Shown here in pieces: positions 14,867 to 23,240 of a DNA stretch of 61,371 nucleotides. The position numbers and the translations under genes are program-made. The number at the start of each line of letters is the position of its first letter. Position 1 is the stretch's first letter. The DNA comes from Spirochaetaceae bacterium (GTDB lineage Bacteria; Spirochaetota; Spirochaetia; Treponematales; Breznakiellaceae): NCBI GenBank assembly GCA_031277165.1, contig JAISLT010000106.1:1-61371 (forward strand), read 5' to 3'. Under the pieces are notes generated by a model that worked only from the letters and a program-made list of their open reading frames with translations, had not been told where the DNA came from and did not search any database.

Positions 14867-16246
14867 ATGGAACGGTTTAAAGCGGTAAGGGCCTCCAGGG
14901 GTTTTAAGGTATTTCTCCTCCTGGTTTTAATTTTGCTGTTTCTTATTCCCACGGGAATGATCCAAAGCCTTATTTTTGAACGGCAGGATCGTTCTCTGGA
15001 TACCGAGGAGGACATCATGAGGTCCTGGGGAGCGGGGTACCTTATCCAGGGTCCGGTGATCCGCGTCCCCTGTAAGGAGCGGACCAGGACGGTCAACCGC
15101 AAGGACGGCAAGGTCGAAATCCATGAAACCGATTTTGATCTGTGGATAGTCCCCCAGGAACTGCGGGGAACCTCGGAACTCCGCACGGAACTAAAAAAAC
15201 GGGGGATTTTTTCGGTTCCCCTTTTTACGGGCACCATAGAACTTTCCGGGTATTTTGATCCGGCGGCGATCCGGCGGGAGCTTACGGAAAACCAGGAAGC
15301 GTTCCCCGCCAGGGCGGAGCTGGTTATTGCCCTGGCAAGCCAGCGGGGAATTAGAAAGGTGGAAAGGGCCCTGTGGAACCAGGGGGAACTGAATTTTTCC
15401 CCCGGTGTCCAGGGTTTAGAAACCGCCGGGAACCAGAACCTTGCCGGCGGAATCTACGCCGCCGCGGAGTTTAAGCCCCGGGAAAAAAACAACTTTGACA
15501 TAGTGTTGGAAATCCAGGGCGGAAAGTCCCTGAACATGATCCCCCTGGGGGAAAATTCAATTTTTGACCTAAAGGCCGATTGGCCCGCCCCGTCCTTTCA
15601 GGGTTCGTATCTGCCGGTCTCCCATTCGATCAGCGGCGGGGGTTTTGAGGCCCACTGGGAAATAAGCCACCTTTCCCGGAGCATCCCCCTGGCCTGGCGG
15701 AGTAATTCTAAGGATGCCGGCTTGGGGGCAAATTTTTCCGACAGCCTCTTTGGGGTGGATTTTTTTAAGGTTTTGGATCATTACAATCTAAATACCCGGG
15801 CGGTTAAATATGCGCTGCTTTTTATTATCATCCCCTTCCTTTCGTTTTTTCTTTTTGAAATTTTTCTTAAGCGGAACATCCACCCCGTTCAATACCTGCT
15901 GGCGGGGATTGGCAATGTGGTGTTCTATCTGCTTCTTCTTTCGCTTTCGGAACACATTGCCTTTGCCGCCGCCTACGGCATCTCGGCCGCGGCGGTAATT
16001 ATTATGACAAGCCTCTATTCCCGTTCCCTGCTGGATTCCTGGGGAAAGAGCTGGCTGGTGGGCTTTATTATGCTGCTCTGCTATTCCTTTTTGTACTTTA
16101 CCCTGCAGTCGGAAGATTGGGCCCTTCTGGCCGGATCCGTGGCAATTTTCCTGGTTACCGCCCTGGTCATGTTCCTTACCCGGAGGCTCGACTGGAAAAC
16201 CGGACAGGATTCGCCCGGCGCCCATGGTGGAGAAGATTTGCCTTGA
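14867..16246 (+). CDS. creD: CreD-like inner membrane protein
   Basis: 459 residues. One N-terminal TM helix (about 13-33) is followed by the CreD signature region (IPTGMIQSLIFERQDRSLDTEE, then GPVIRVPCKER), a long periplasmic domain (to about 310) and a cluster of about five or six TM helices (about 312-440). CreD is a membrane protein of the CreBC regulon, linked to envelope integrity and beta-lactam response in gamma-proteobacteria; its biochemical role is unknown. The gene is divergent from an OmpR-type regulator and its kinase, which matches the Cre arrangement, although the kinase looks more like ChvG. AAAAGGAG lies about nine bases upstream of the ATG. Confidence 0.9.
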   Translation: MERFKAVRASRGFKVFLLLVLILLFLIPTGMIQSLIFERQDRSLDTEEDIMRSWGAGYLIQGPVIRVPCKERTRTVNRKDGKVEIHETDFDLWIVPQELRGTSELRTELKKRGIFSVPLFTGTIELSGYFDPAAIRRELTENQEAFPARAELVIALASQRGIRKVERALWNQGELNFSPGVQGLETAGNQNLAGGIYAAAEFKPREKNNFDIVLEIQGGKSLNMIPLGENSIFDLKADWPAPSFQGSYLPVSHSISGGGFEAHWEISHLSRSIPLAWRSNSKDAGLGANFSDSLFGVDFFKVLDHYNLNTRAVKYALLFIIIPFLSFFLFEIFLKRNIHPVQYLLAGIGNVVFYLLLLSLSEHIAFAAAYGISAAAVIIMTSLYSRSLLDSWGKSWLVGFIMLLCYSFLYFTLQSEDWALLAGSVAIFLVTALVMFLTRRLDWKTGQDSPGAHGGEDLP

Positions 16247-16279
16247 CCTCTTGGACTAATCCGGGTTATACTGCCGGTC

Positions 16280-16960
16280 ATGTATATAGACATGTATTAC
16301 CTTATTTTGGTGGTTCCCACTATTTTTCTGTCTTTGTGGGCCCAGTTTATGGTTAAGTCGGCCTTTTCCAAGTATTCCCGGGTAAAATGCAGCCGGGGCA
16401 TCACCGGGGCTGCGGCGGCGCAGATCCTAATGGACGCCAATAATATCAGTAATGTCCGAATCGAGCCGGTGGCCGGTTCCTTAACGGATCACTACGATCC
16501 GGCCCACCGGGTCCTGCGGCTTTCCCAGCCCGTCTATGACGAGCCCTCCATTGCCGCGGTGGGGGTGGCGGCCCACGAGACGGGGCATGCCATACAGCAT
16601 GCCAGGGGCTACGGCCCCCTGGGGCTTCGCAGCTTTTTGGTTCCGGTGGCCAACATCGGCTCTTCCATTGGGCCCTGGCTGGCGGTGGCGGGGCTTGTCA
16701 TGTCCCTGGAGCCCCTGCTTACCGTCGGGATCATCCTTTTCGCCGGGGCGGTGGCGTTTTACCTTATTACCCTGCCGGTGGAATTTAACGCCTCCTCCAG
16801 GGCCCTGGCGATCCTTAAGCAGAACGATGTTTTAACCGGCCCCGAGCTTGTGGGGGTCCGAAAGGTCCTTACCGCCGCGGCCATGACCTATGTGGCCAGC
16901 GCCCTAACGGCGGTAATGAGCCTGCTCCGGCTTATACTATTGTCCCGGCGGCGGCGCTAA
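16280..16960 (+). CDS. Membrane-associated neutral zinc metallopeptidase (YugP family)
   Basis: 226 residues. The first TM helix is at about 4-24. Then come the YugP-family block GAAAAQILMDANNISNVRIE, the zinc motif HETGHAIQ (99-106) with His ligands and catalytic Glu100, and two or three more TM segments (about 120-175). A last hydrophobic stretch and a basic tail (LLSRRRR) close the protein. These are small integral-membrane peptidases of unknown substrate. Met1 and Met5 are both possible starts and neither has a strong ribosome site. It lies 33 bases after creD on the same strand and may be transcribed with it. Confidence 0.88.
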   Translation: MYIDMYYLILVVPTIFLSLWAQFMVKSAFSKYSRVKCSRGITGAAAAQILMDANNISNVRIEPVAGSLTDHYDPAHRVLRLSQPVYDEPSIAAVGVAAHETGHAIQHARGYGPLGLRSFLVPVANIGSSIGPWLAVAGLVMSLEPLLTVGIILFAGAVAFYLITLPVEFNASSRALAILKQNDVLTGPELVGVRKVLTAAAMTYVASALTAVMSLLRLILLSRRRR

Positions 16961-16962
16961 CA

Positions 16963-17075
16963 GCAGCCTGTTGCGCTTGCAGGTTTTGATGGCTTTTTTC
17001 GTTGAAAAAGCCATCAAAACCACGATTATCGGGCTGCTTTCGGAGTTTCCAAAACCGGACTTTTGGAACAGCCCC
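16963..17075. repeat. Composite structured repeat with a perfect 17-bp hairpin
   Basis: Three parts in a row. First is a head, AGCCTGTTGCGCTTG. Second is a perfect inverted repeat (16982-16998 with 17005-17021; GGTTTTGATGGCTTTTT and its complement around TCGTTG). Third is a tail, CGATTATCGGGCTG, leading into a second hairpin (TTTCCAAAA CCGGAC TTTTGGAA) closed by GGGCTG/CAGCCC (17031-17074). The head-hairpin-tail order matches the element at 44.9 kb although the hairpin sequence differs. It fills the spacer before rnfC and could influence its transcription. Confidence 0.8.
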
Positions 17076-17103
17076 AATTATTTTTTTAGAGTTGTGGACT
17101 ATT

Positions 17104-18522
17104 ATGACGGTAAGTACCTTTAAACGGGGCCTTAAGCTTCCAACCCGTAAACACGCCACCGAAGGAAAACCGGTGGAACTTGTGCCCATGCCCAAGCAGG
17201 TGGTTATCCCGGTGAATCAGCATTTTGGCGCCCCCAACAAGGCCCTGGTAAATGCCGGAGACAAGGTGGTCCGGGGCCAAAAAATCGCCGAGGGCGCCGG
17301 ACCGGGCCCCATGACGGTGCCGGTGCATGCGTCTATTTCAGGCACGGTAAAAAAGATAGAGCCCCGGCTTCAATCAAACAATACCAGCGGCCTTTGCATC
17401 ATCATTGAAGCCGAGGAGGGGCAGGATCAAACCACGACAATGTTTATGCCGCCCCTGGATCCGTATACCTGTACCAGGGAAGAAGCCCTGGGCAGAATTA
17501 GGGATGCGGGCATTACCGGTATGGGGGGAGCGGGGTTCCCCGCCCATGTAAAACTTAACCCGCCCCCGGGAAAAGCCGTGGATATTGTCATCGCCGACGG
17601 CGCCGAATGTGAACCCTACCTTACCACCGACGAGGCGGTTATTACCGAAAAGCCCCATCTGCTTATCACCGGCCTTGTGGGAACCATGAGGATCAACGGA
17701 ATCAAGCGGGCCATAATCGGCATGGAAGACAACAAGGCATCCCTGATACCGCTGCTGGAACGGGAAATTCGCCTAAACGATGCTGCCAAGGATCTGGACA
17801 TAAGCCTGGGACTGTGCAGGACCCGGTATCCCCAGGGGGGTGAAAAAATGCTGATCAAGGCCCTGACCCAACGGGAGGTTCCTTCCGGGGGGCTGCCCAT
17901 GGATGCGGGATGCATCGTGCAGAATGTGGGAACCCTGGTGGCCATAGCCGAAGCCTTTACCCTGGGCAAACCCCTTATCGACCGGGACTTGACCGTTTCC
18001 GGCGGGGCCTGCAAGCGGCCTAAAAATATCCGGGCCCCCATTGGAACCCTTATTACAGAACTTCCCCCGGAATTTATAGAAATTGATTATGGTTCTTTGC
18101 AAAAGATCCTCTTTGGGGGGCCCATGATGGGAAACGCCGTGTCCACCGCGGCTATTCCTATCCAAAAAAACACCTCGGGAATTATCCTTATGACCGGAGA
18201 AGAAACGGTAATTGATGCGGAGGGAGAATGTATACGCTGCAGCCGCTGCATACGGAACTGTCCATGCCGCCTTTCTCCGGTGCTTATGAACAATGCCCTG
18301 GAATCGGATGACATGGAAGAAGCGGTCCGGACGGGGCTTATGGACTGTATTGAATGCGGCAGCTGTTCCTACATCTGTCCGGCGAGGATCAAACTGGTCC
18401 AGCGTTTCCGGGTGGGCAAGCAGCGCCTGCGGGCCATGTCCCAGCGGCAGGCCGCGGTAAAACAGGAAAAGACCCCGCCGGCGGAACGGGCCGCCGGTGC
18501 GGCTAATCCGGGGAGGGCCTGA
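17104..18522 (+). CDS. rnfC: Rnf electron transport complex subunit C
   Basis: 472 residues. This is the NADH-side subunit of the ferredoxin:NAD+ oxidoreductase. The N-terminal barrel/hybrid region is followed by a Complex-I-51-kDa-like NADH/FMN domain (GMGGAGFPAHVKL near 139, GAECEPYLTTDEAVI near 166) and the SLBB region. Two [4Fe-4S] motifs, CIRCSRCIRNC (376-386) and CIECGSCSYIC (415-425), come near the end. The chosen ATG gives MTVSTFKRGL; an in-frame extension upstream runs through the repeat and is rejected. It is first gene of rnfCDGEAB, whose cistrons overlap or nearly touch. The operon couples ferredoxin oxidation to ion export across the inner membrane. Confidence 0.95.
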   Translation: MTVSTFKRGLKLPTRKHATEGKPVELVPMPKQVVIPVNQHFGAPNKALVNAGDKVVRGQKIAEGAGPGPMTVPVHASISGTVKKIEPRLQSNNTSGLCIIIEAEEGQDQTTTMFMPPLDPYTCTREEALGRIRDAGITGMGGAGFPAHVKLNPPPGKAVDIVIADGAECEPYLTTDEAVITEKPHLLITGLVGTMRINGIKRAIIGMEDNKASLIPLLEREIRLNDAAKDLDISLGLCRTRYPQGGEKMLIKALTQREVPSGGLPMDAGCIVQNVGTLVAIAEAFTLGKPLIDRDLTVSGGACKRPKNIRAPIGTLITELPPEFIEIDYGSLQKILFGGPMMGNAVSTAAIPIQKNTSGIILMTGEETVIDAEGECIRCSRCIRNCPCRLSPVLMNNALESDDMEEAVRTGLMDCIECGSCSYICPARIKLVQRFRVGKQRLRAMSQRQAAVKQEKTPPAERAAGAANPGRA

Positions 18523-18523
18523 T

Positions 18524-19636
18524 ATGCAGGAACTGTACGTAGGCTCAAGCCCCCATATCGGAAGCCCCGTCCGTACCCCGGTACTTATGGGGCACGTACT
18601 TATTGCCCTAGTCCCCGTTTCTGTCTGGGGGATCGTACTGTACGGGCTCCCCGCCCTGAGGCTGATCCTTGTTTCTGTCGCCGCCTCCGTGGGAAGCGAG
18701 GCGCTGTTCCGCCGTATCGTGGGCCGGGAGAACCGCAGCGGAAACCTCTCCGCGGCGGTCTCGGGGCTGCTCCTGGCGCTGGTCCTGCCCCCCTCCACCC
18801 CCTGGTGGATGGCCGCCCTGGGTGCGGTTTTTGCCATGGTGGTGGTCAAGGAATTTTTCGGGGGCCTGGGGGCCAACGTGTTTAACCCCGCTTTGGCGGG
18901 CCGGGCTTTTTTGCTGATGAGTTTTCCCGCGGCCATTACAAGCTGGCCCCTGCCCCGGGGCGCTAAAGAAATTAGCGATACCGTCAAGGCCGCCGAAGCC
19001 CTAAGCGGCGCCACCCCCCTGGGAATTACCGCCCTGGGCGGCTCCGTGGCCGATGTGGGCAGGGAATTTGCCGCCTTTGGCCTTGCCCCGGCCCCGGACT
19101 ACTGGCAGACCATGCGGACCCTCTTTATAGGAAACCACAGCGGAACCATAGGAGAATCGTCGATCCTGCTGATCCTGGCGGGGTGTCTTTACCTGCTTGT
19201 CACCGGGGTGATCGACTGGCGGGCTCCGCTTACCATGGCAGGTTCGGCCCTGGGGCTTTCGTTTCTGCTGCGCATGGCCGGTTCCGCCCTGGGAATTCCG
19301 GCGCTGCTGCACATGGACCCCCTCTTTAGCGTCCTCGCCGGGGGGCTCTGTTTTGGGGCGGCCTTTATGGCCACCGACTATACCACGACCCCTTCCACCG
19401 CCGCAGGAAGGCTCCTCTTTGGCGCCGGCGCGGGGATTATTACCGTACTGATTCGGGTATGGGGCAATTACCCCGAGGGGGTTACCTTCGGGATCCTTAT
19501 TATGAACGCCCTGTCGCCCTTCCTAAACCGGCTTATCCAGAAAAAGTACGGCTTTGTAAAAAAGAGTAAACCCGCCGCCGGGGGAAAGGGCGGAACCGCC
19601 GGAAGTCCTCAGCCGGCAAAGGGAGCCGCCCTATGA
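18524..19636 (+). CDS. rnfD: Rnf complex subunit D
   Basis: 370 residues, with about ten TM helices of the NqrB/RnfD family. The covalent FMN-attachment motif SGATPLG is at 161-167 (Thr164), and GGLGANVFNPALAGRAFLL (113-131) is typical of the family. The ATG at 18524 follows GGGAGG by eight bases, one base after the rnfC stop. The C-terminal tail (about 345-370) is Lys/Gly/Pro-rich. Its membrane domain takes part in electron transfer and ion translocation. Confidence 0.95.
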   Translation: MQELYVGSSPHIGSPVRTPVLMGHVLIALVPVSVWGIVLYGLPALRLILVSVAASVGSEALFRRIVGRENRSGNLSAAVSGLLLALVLPPSTPWWMAALGAVFAMVVVKEFFGGLGANVFNPALAGRAFLLMSFPAAITSWPLPRGAKEISDTVKAAEALSGATPLGITALGGSVADVGREFAAFGLAPAPDYWQTMRTLFIGNHSGTIGESSILLILAGCLYLLVTGVIDWRAPLTMAGSALGLSFLLRMAGSALGIPALLHMDPLFSVLAGGLCFGAAFMATDYTTTPSTAAGRLLFGAGAGIITVLIRVWGNYPEGVTFGILIMNALSPFLNRLIQKKYGFVKKSKPAAGGKGGTAGSPQPAKGAAL

Positions 19637-20235
19637 AGCTCTGGAGTATAGTTAAGCTTGGACTGGTCCTTATGGTATACGCCGTGGCGGCCTGTGTGGG
19701 CCTTGCCTTTGTGTACGCCGGTACGGAAGAGACCATACAAGAGAGAAACAGGCTCGATCAAGAAACGGCCCTAAAGGAACTATTCCCCGGGGCGGAACAT
19801 TTTAAGGACATCACCGGAACCATCCCAAGCCCGGATAAGGCGGTTGGTTTTGAAAACCAATGGGCGGCCATCCAGGGAGACAGGATTACCGGCGCGGCCC
19901 TGCAGGCCGTGGGGGGAAGCTACGGCGGCCCCATCAAGATCCTGGTGGGGATAAACGCCGATGGCACAATCAGCCGGGTTAAAATAATGGAACACGCCGA
20001 TACCCCCGGACTGGGGGCCAACGCCGCAAAAAAAAGTTATTTTGTGGATAAAAAAAACAAGATCACCTTTTACGATCAATTTGCCGGTAAGTCCGTGGAG
20101 GATCCCTTTGAACCTAAAAACGATGTGGTTTCCATTACCGCCGCCACCATCACGAGCCGGGCCGTGGCGGCCTCGGTAAAGGCCGCGGGAACCGCGGCGG
20201 AACGGTGGCTTAGGGAACAGGGAGCGGAAAAATGA
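19633..20235 (+). CDS. rnfG: Rnf complex subunit G (FMN-binding)
   Basis: 200 residues. One TM anchor (about 9-30) is followed by a periplasmic FMN-binding domain. The motif SITAATITS (167-175) holds the Thr (Thr172) expected to bind FMN through a phosphoester bond; the consensus Gly of S/T-G-A-T is Ala here. HADTPGLGANA (121-131) is also typical. The gene overlaps both neighbours by ATGA, so it is tightly coupled. It relays electrons on the outer face of the membrane. Confidence 0.93.
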   Translation: MKLWSIVKLGLVLMVYAVAACVGLAFVYAGTEETIQERNRLDQETALKELFPGAEHFKDITGTIPSPDKAVGFENQWAAIQGDRITGAALQAVGGSYGGPIKILVGINADGTISRVKIMEHADTPGLGANAAKKSYFVDKKNKITFYDQFAGKSVEDPFEPKNDVVSITAATITSRAVAASVKAAGTAAERWLREQGAEK

Positions 20236-21047
20236 GCCAAAATCCACAGCGCACAAGCCGGGTAAGGATATTTCTTAACGGACTGGTAAAGGAAAATCCC
20301 CTTTTAATATTGATGATCGGCCTTTGTTCATCCCTGGCGGTTACCACCGAAGTAGTCAACGGGATCGGCATGGGCCTTTCCATGACCTTTGTCCTGCTTA
20401 TGTCGGAAATTGTAATCAGCCTCTTCCGCAGGCTTATCCCCAACTCAATCCGCATACCGGTGTTTATCATCGTCATTGCGGCCTTTACCACGGTGATTGA
20501 TTATGTGCTTAAGGCCCAGGCCCCGGATCTTTCCAAGGCCATGGGGGTCTTTATCCCCCTTATTGTAGTAAACTGCATCATCATGGGCAGGGTTGAATCC
20601 TTTGCGTCAAAGCAGCCCCTGGACTATGTGATCCCCGATTCCCTGGGCATGGGCCTGGGGTATACCTGGGTACTTACGGGCATTTCGGCGATCCGGGAAC
20701 TGTTGGGAAACGGCACCTTCCTGGGCAGGGAAATTTTTGATCCCGCCATTGATTTTCTTAACGGCCGGTTTCCCGGCCTGGCGCTTAACAGCTATCAGCC
20801 GGTATTGTTTTTTACCCTGCCGCCGGGGGGCTTCTTTGTTTTCGCCCTCTTTATTTCTTTTAACCTGGCAATCAACGCAAAAAAGTCCCGGACAGCCCCC
20901 TGCCCGGCCGCGGGCTGCGGAACCTGCGGGCAGGATGCCCCGGCGGGCTGCGCCGCCCCCGGACAGGGGGCTCCGCCAAAGGCCGGGGAAACCGGGGGAT
21001 TTCCCCCTCCGGGACCCGGCGTTCCGGCTAAGGGAGGCCCCTCATGA
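20232..21047 (+). CDS. rnfE: Rnf complex subunit E with an extra Cys-rich C-terminal tail
   Basis: 271 residues. The first about 216 form the usual six-helix RnfE/NqrD membrane protein (KENPLLILMIGLCSSLAVT near 20, VNCIIMGRVESFASK near 113). Residues 217-271 are an added hydrophilic tail of Pro, Gly and Ala with four Cys spaced C-x4-C-x2-C-x6-C (224, 229, 232, 239). RnfE proteins normally end soon after the last helix. The tail may be a metal or cluster site or just low-complexity growth. It overlaps rnfG and rnfA by ATGA. Confidence 0.93.
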   Translation: MSQNPQRTSRVRIFLNGLVKENPLLILMIGLCSSLAVTTEVVNGIGMGLSMTFVLLMSEIVISLFRRLIPNSIRIPVFIIVIAAFTTVIDYVLKAQAPDLSKAMGVFIPLIVVNCIIMGRVESFASKQPLDYVIPDSLGMGLGYTWVLTGISAIRELLGNGTFLGREIFDPAIDFLNGRFPGLALNSYQPVLFFTLPPGGFFVFALFISFNLAINAKKSRTAPCPAAGCGTCGQDAPAGCAAPGQGAPPKAGETGGFPPPGPGVPAKGGPS

Positions 21048-21649
21048 ATCTGTTTAAGATCTTTATTTCTGCCTTTCTGATCGATAATGTGGTGCTTATG
21101 CGCTTTCTGGCCCTCTGTCCCTTTATTGGGATGAGTACCGACGAGGACAAATCCATCGGCATGGGCCTGGCGGTTACCTTTGTGACGGTCCTGGCCACGG
21201 CGGTTACCTGGCCCATTTATTATTTTGTCCTTTCCAAGGAAACCGGCATTTTTAAGGATGTTCTTTCCGGGGGCCTTGAGTTTCTGCAGATTTTGGTGTT
21301 TATCCTGGTTATTGCATCCCTGGTTCAGCTTGTGGAATTTTATCTAAAAAAAATGATCCCCGGTCTGTACGGTTCCATGGGGATTTATCTGGCCCTTATT
21401 ACCACCAACTGTGCAATCCTTGCCGTGACCTTCGATGTGTGGCTTAAAAAATACAACTACGCTGAATCCCTGGTCTATGCCGCGGGGGTTGCCCTGGGTT
21501 TTCTTTTATCCCTGCTGCTTATGGCGGGAATACGCCGCCGGCTTAAGACAAGTCCGGTCCCGCCGTTCCTTAAGGGAACACCCATACTCTTTGTAACCGC
21601 GGCCCTGCTTTCTATGGCCTTTATGGGTTTTGGAGGGCTGGTAAAATGA
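21044..21649 (+). CDS. rnfA: Rnf complex subunit A
   Basis: 201 residues, six TM helices, homologous to RnfE with inverted topology. Key segments are FLIDNVVLMRFLALCPFIGMS (about 10-30, with the conserved Cys that together with RnfE holds a membrane [2Fe-2S] cluster) and LITTNCAILAV near 125. It starts within the rnfE stop (ATGA) and is followed 13 bases later by rnfB. Confidence 0.95.
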   Translation: MNLFKIFISAFLIDNVVLMRFLALCPFIGMSTDEDKSIGMGLAVTFVTVLATAVTWPIYYFVLSKETGIFKDVLSGGLEFLQILVFILVIASLVQLVEFYLKKMIPGLYGSMGIYLALITTNCAILAVTFDVWLKKYNYAESLVYAAGVALGFLLSLLLMAGIRRRLKTSPVPPFLKGTPILFVTAALLSMAFMGFGGLVK

Positions 21650-21662
21650 AGGCGGAACATCC

Positions 21663-22517
21663 ATGACCCCACTAGCCCTGATAGAATCGATGCCCATAAT
21701 TTTTATTACCGGCGGGTTTGCGGCACTGTTGGCGCTGATCCTGGGTTTAGCCCTGGGTTTATTCCGGGAGTTGTTCAAGGTAGAGGAAGATCCCCTTACC
21801 GGAAGGATCCGCGAAGCCCTGCCGGGGGCAAACTGCGGGGGCTGCGGCTTCCCCGGCTGCGACGGCTATGCGGCGGCGGTGGCCGCCGGAGGGGACATAA
21901 GCCTTTGTACCGCCGGAGGCAAGGCCACGGCGGATATGCTGGCGGAAATTATGGGGGCCGGCGTAGTGGAGCTAACCGCCCTGGCCGCCGTATGCTGCTG
22001 CATTGGGGAAAACGGCATTGCTGCAAAACGGGGAATATACACGGGTTTGGAAAGCTGCCGGGGAGCCAAGATTGCCGGTGGAACCAAATTCTGTCTTTGG
22101 GGCTGCATAGGTTTTGGGGACTGTGTACGGGTCTGCAAATTTGACGCCATTACCATGGGGCCCGGGGGACTTCCCGTGGTAGATAGGACCAAATGCACGG
22201 GCTGTAAGGCCTGCGCGGCGGAATGTCCCCAGGCTGTTCTGCGGCTTGTACCCCGGGATCAAGAAAGCACCCTAACCCTTTGCTCCAACCGCAACCCCCT
22301 TAGGGCGGCAATTAGAAAAACCTGCCGCCTTGGCTGCATTAAATGCGGAATCTGCGTTAAAACCTGTCCGGAACAGTGTATTGTCATAGAAGACGGCATA
22401 CCGGTGGTGGACCGGGCAAAATGTACCGCCTGCGGGGCCTGCGAAGAAAAATGTCCCACCAGGGTAGTGCGGGTACTGCGGGGCCTTCCCGTAGAACCGG
22501 CAGCAGCATCCCGCTAA
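21663..22517 (+). CDS. rnfB: Rnf complex subunit B (ferredoxin-side iron-sulfur protein)
   Basis: 284 residues. An N-terminal TM anchor (about 10-34) is followed by a [4Fe-4S] motif, NCGGCGFPGC (about 57-66). Further clusters are suggested by CLWGCIGFGDCVRVC (about 144-158), CTGCKACAAEC, CIKCGICVKTC and CTACGACEEKC. This many clusters resembles the clostridial/acetogen RnfB rather than the shorter proteobacterial form. It is the entry point for electrons from reduced ferredoxin. It is last gene of the operon; no clear terminator is visible after it. Confidence 0.94.
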   Translation: MTPLALIESMPIIFITGGFAALLALILGLALGLFRELFKVEEDPLTGRIREALPGANCGGCGFPGCDGYAAAVAAGGDISLCTAGGKATADMLAEIMGAGVVELTALAAVCCCIGENGIAAKRGIYTGLESCRGAKIAGGTKFCLWGCIGFGDCVRVCKFDAITMGPGGLPVVDRTKCTGCKACAAECPQAVLRLVPRDQESTLTLCSNRNPLRAAIRKTCRLGCIKCGICVKTCPEQCIVIEDGIPVVDRAKCTACGACEEKCPTRVVRVLRGLPVEPAAASR

Positions 22518-22590
22518 AGCACGGGCCAAACCGGGATTTTTTCATTCGCAGTGGGATTTGTTGCGCGCCGCACACAAATTGTACAAAAAT

Positions 22591-23226
22591 TTACGGGGTG
22601 CAGCAGGCCCGCAGGCTGTTCACCGCCAATTCCACCGCATTGGTAAGTTCCGGCACGGATTTTCGTTTAAGTATGGCCAGCCGGAAGATCGCCGTCTCGA
22701 TCAATCCATACAGCAGGTTGTCCGCGGCGGCCACATCGATTTTTTTTATCTGCCCCGCCTTAATTCCTTCTATAACCATGGTCGCAAGAATATGCCTAAG
22801 CCGGATGGTCCGCCGCCTAATCCGTATATCGGACAGGGATTCGCCGCCCTCCGTCTCCTGTAAAGTGTCCGGGGACCGGGAAATGGAAATCAGGTAATCC
22901 AAGATAACAGAAAGAAGCCGCTTGTTTTCTTCCAGCCGGTTAAGAATTACCAGGATCGTTTTTTTTATCTTGTCGGGAGAAGACTGGGCACGGTCCCCCT
23001 TTACGCTTAAGATGTCTTTTTCCACATCCCCCAGAAGCTGCTTGATGCTGTAATTAAAGATTTCCCGCTTATTGCGAAAATACAGGTACAGGGTGGTTCT
23101 GGTAATCTGACACCGGTCCGCTATTTTTTGGTAGGTGGCGTTTTCAAACCCCTCTTCCACAAACACATCCAGGGCTTTTTCCAGGATCCGCTTACGCCGT
23201 TTGTCGTGTTCAATAATTATTGCCAT
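22591..23226 (-). CDS. TetR/AcrR-family transcriptional regulator
   Basis: About 211 residues from the ATG at 23226. The N-terminal TetR helix-turn-helix is KALDVFVEEGFENATYQKIA followed by RCQITRTTLYLYFRNKREIF. The ligand-binding region (about 60-205) is all helical and its ligand cannot be predicted. The gene begins 14 bases after the end of the upstream methyltransferase gene, so they probably share a transcript. A longer open frame exists upstream but would run into that gene and lacks a ribosome site. Confidence 0.88.
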   Translation of the reverse strand: MAIIIEHDKRRKRILEKALDVFVEEGFENATYQKIADRCQITRTTLYLYFRNKREIFNYSIKQLLGDVEKDILSVKGDRAQSSPDKIKKTILVILNRLEENKRLLSVILDYLISISRSPDTLQETEGGESLSDIRIRRRTIRLRHILATMVIEGIKAGQIKKIDVAAADNLLYGLIETAIFRLAILKRKSVPELTNAVELAVNSLRACCTP

Positions 23227-23240
23227 GGAATATTCCGTTT

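Noticed and set aside
17773-19014. A 413-codon minus-strand open frame across rnfC and rnfD
   Set aside because: Antisense to two well-conserved Rnf genes, with no start signal and no recognisable motif.
22509-22545. Terminator after rnfB
   Set aside because: A CCCG...CGGG stem is present but weak and the T run is separated from it, so I do not call it.
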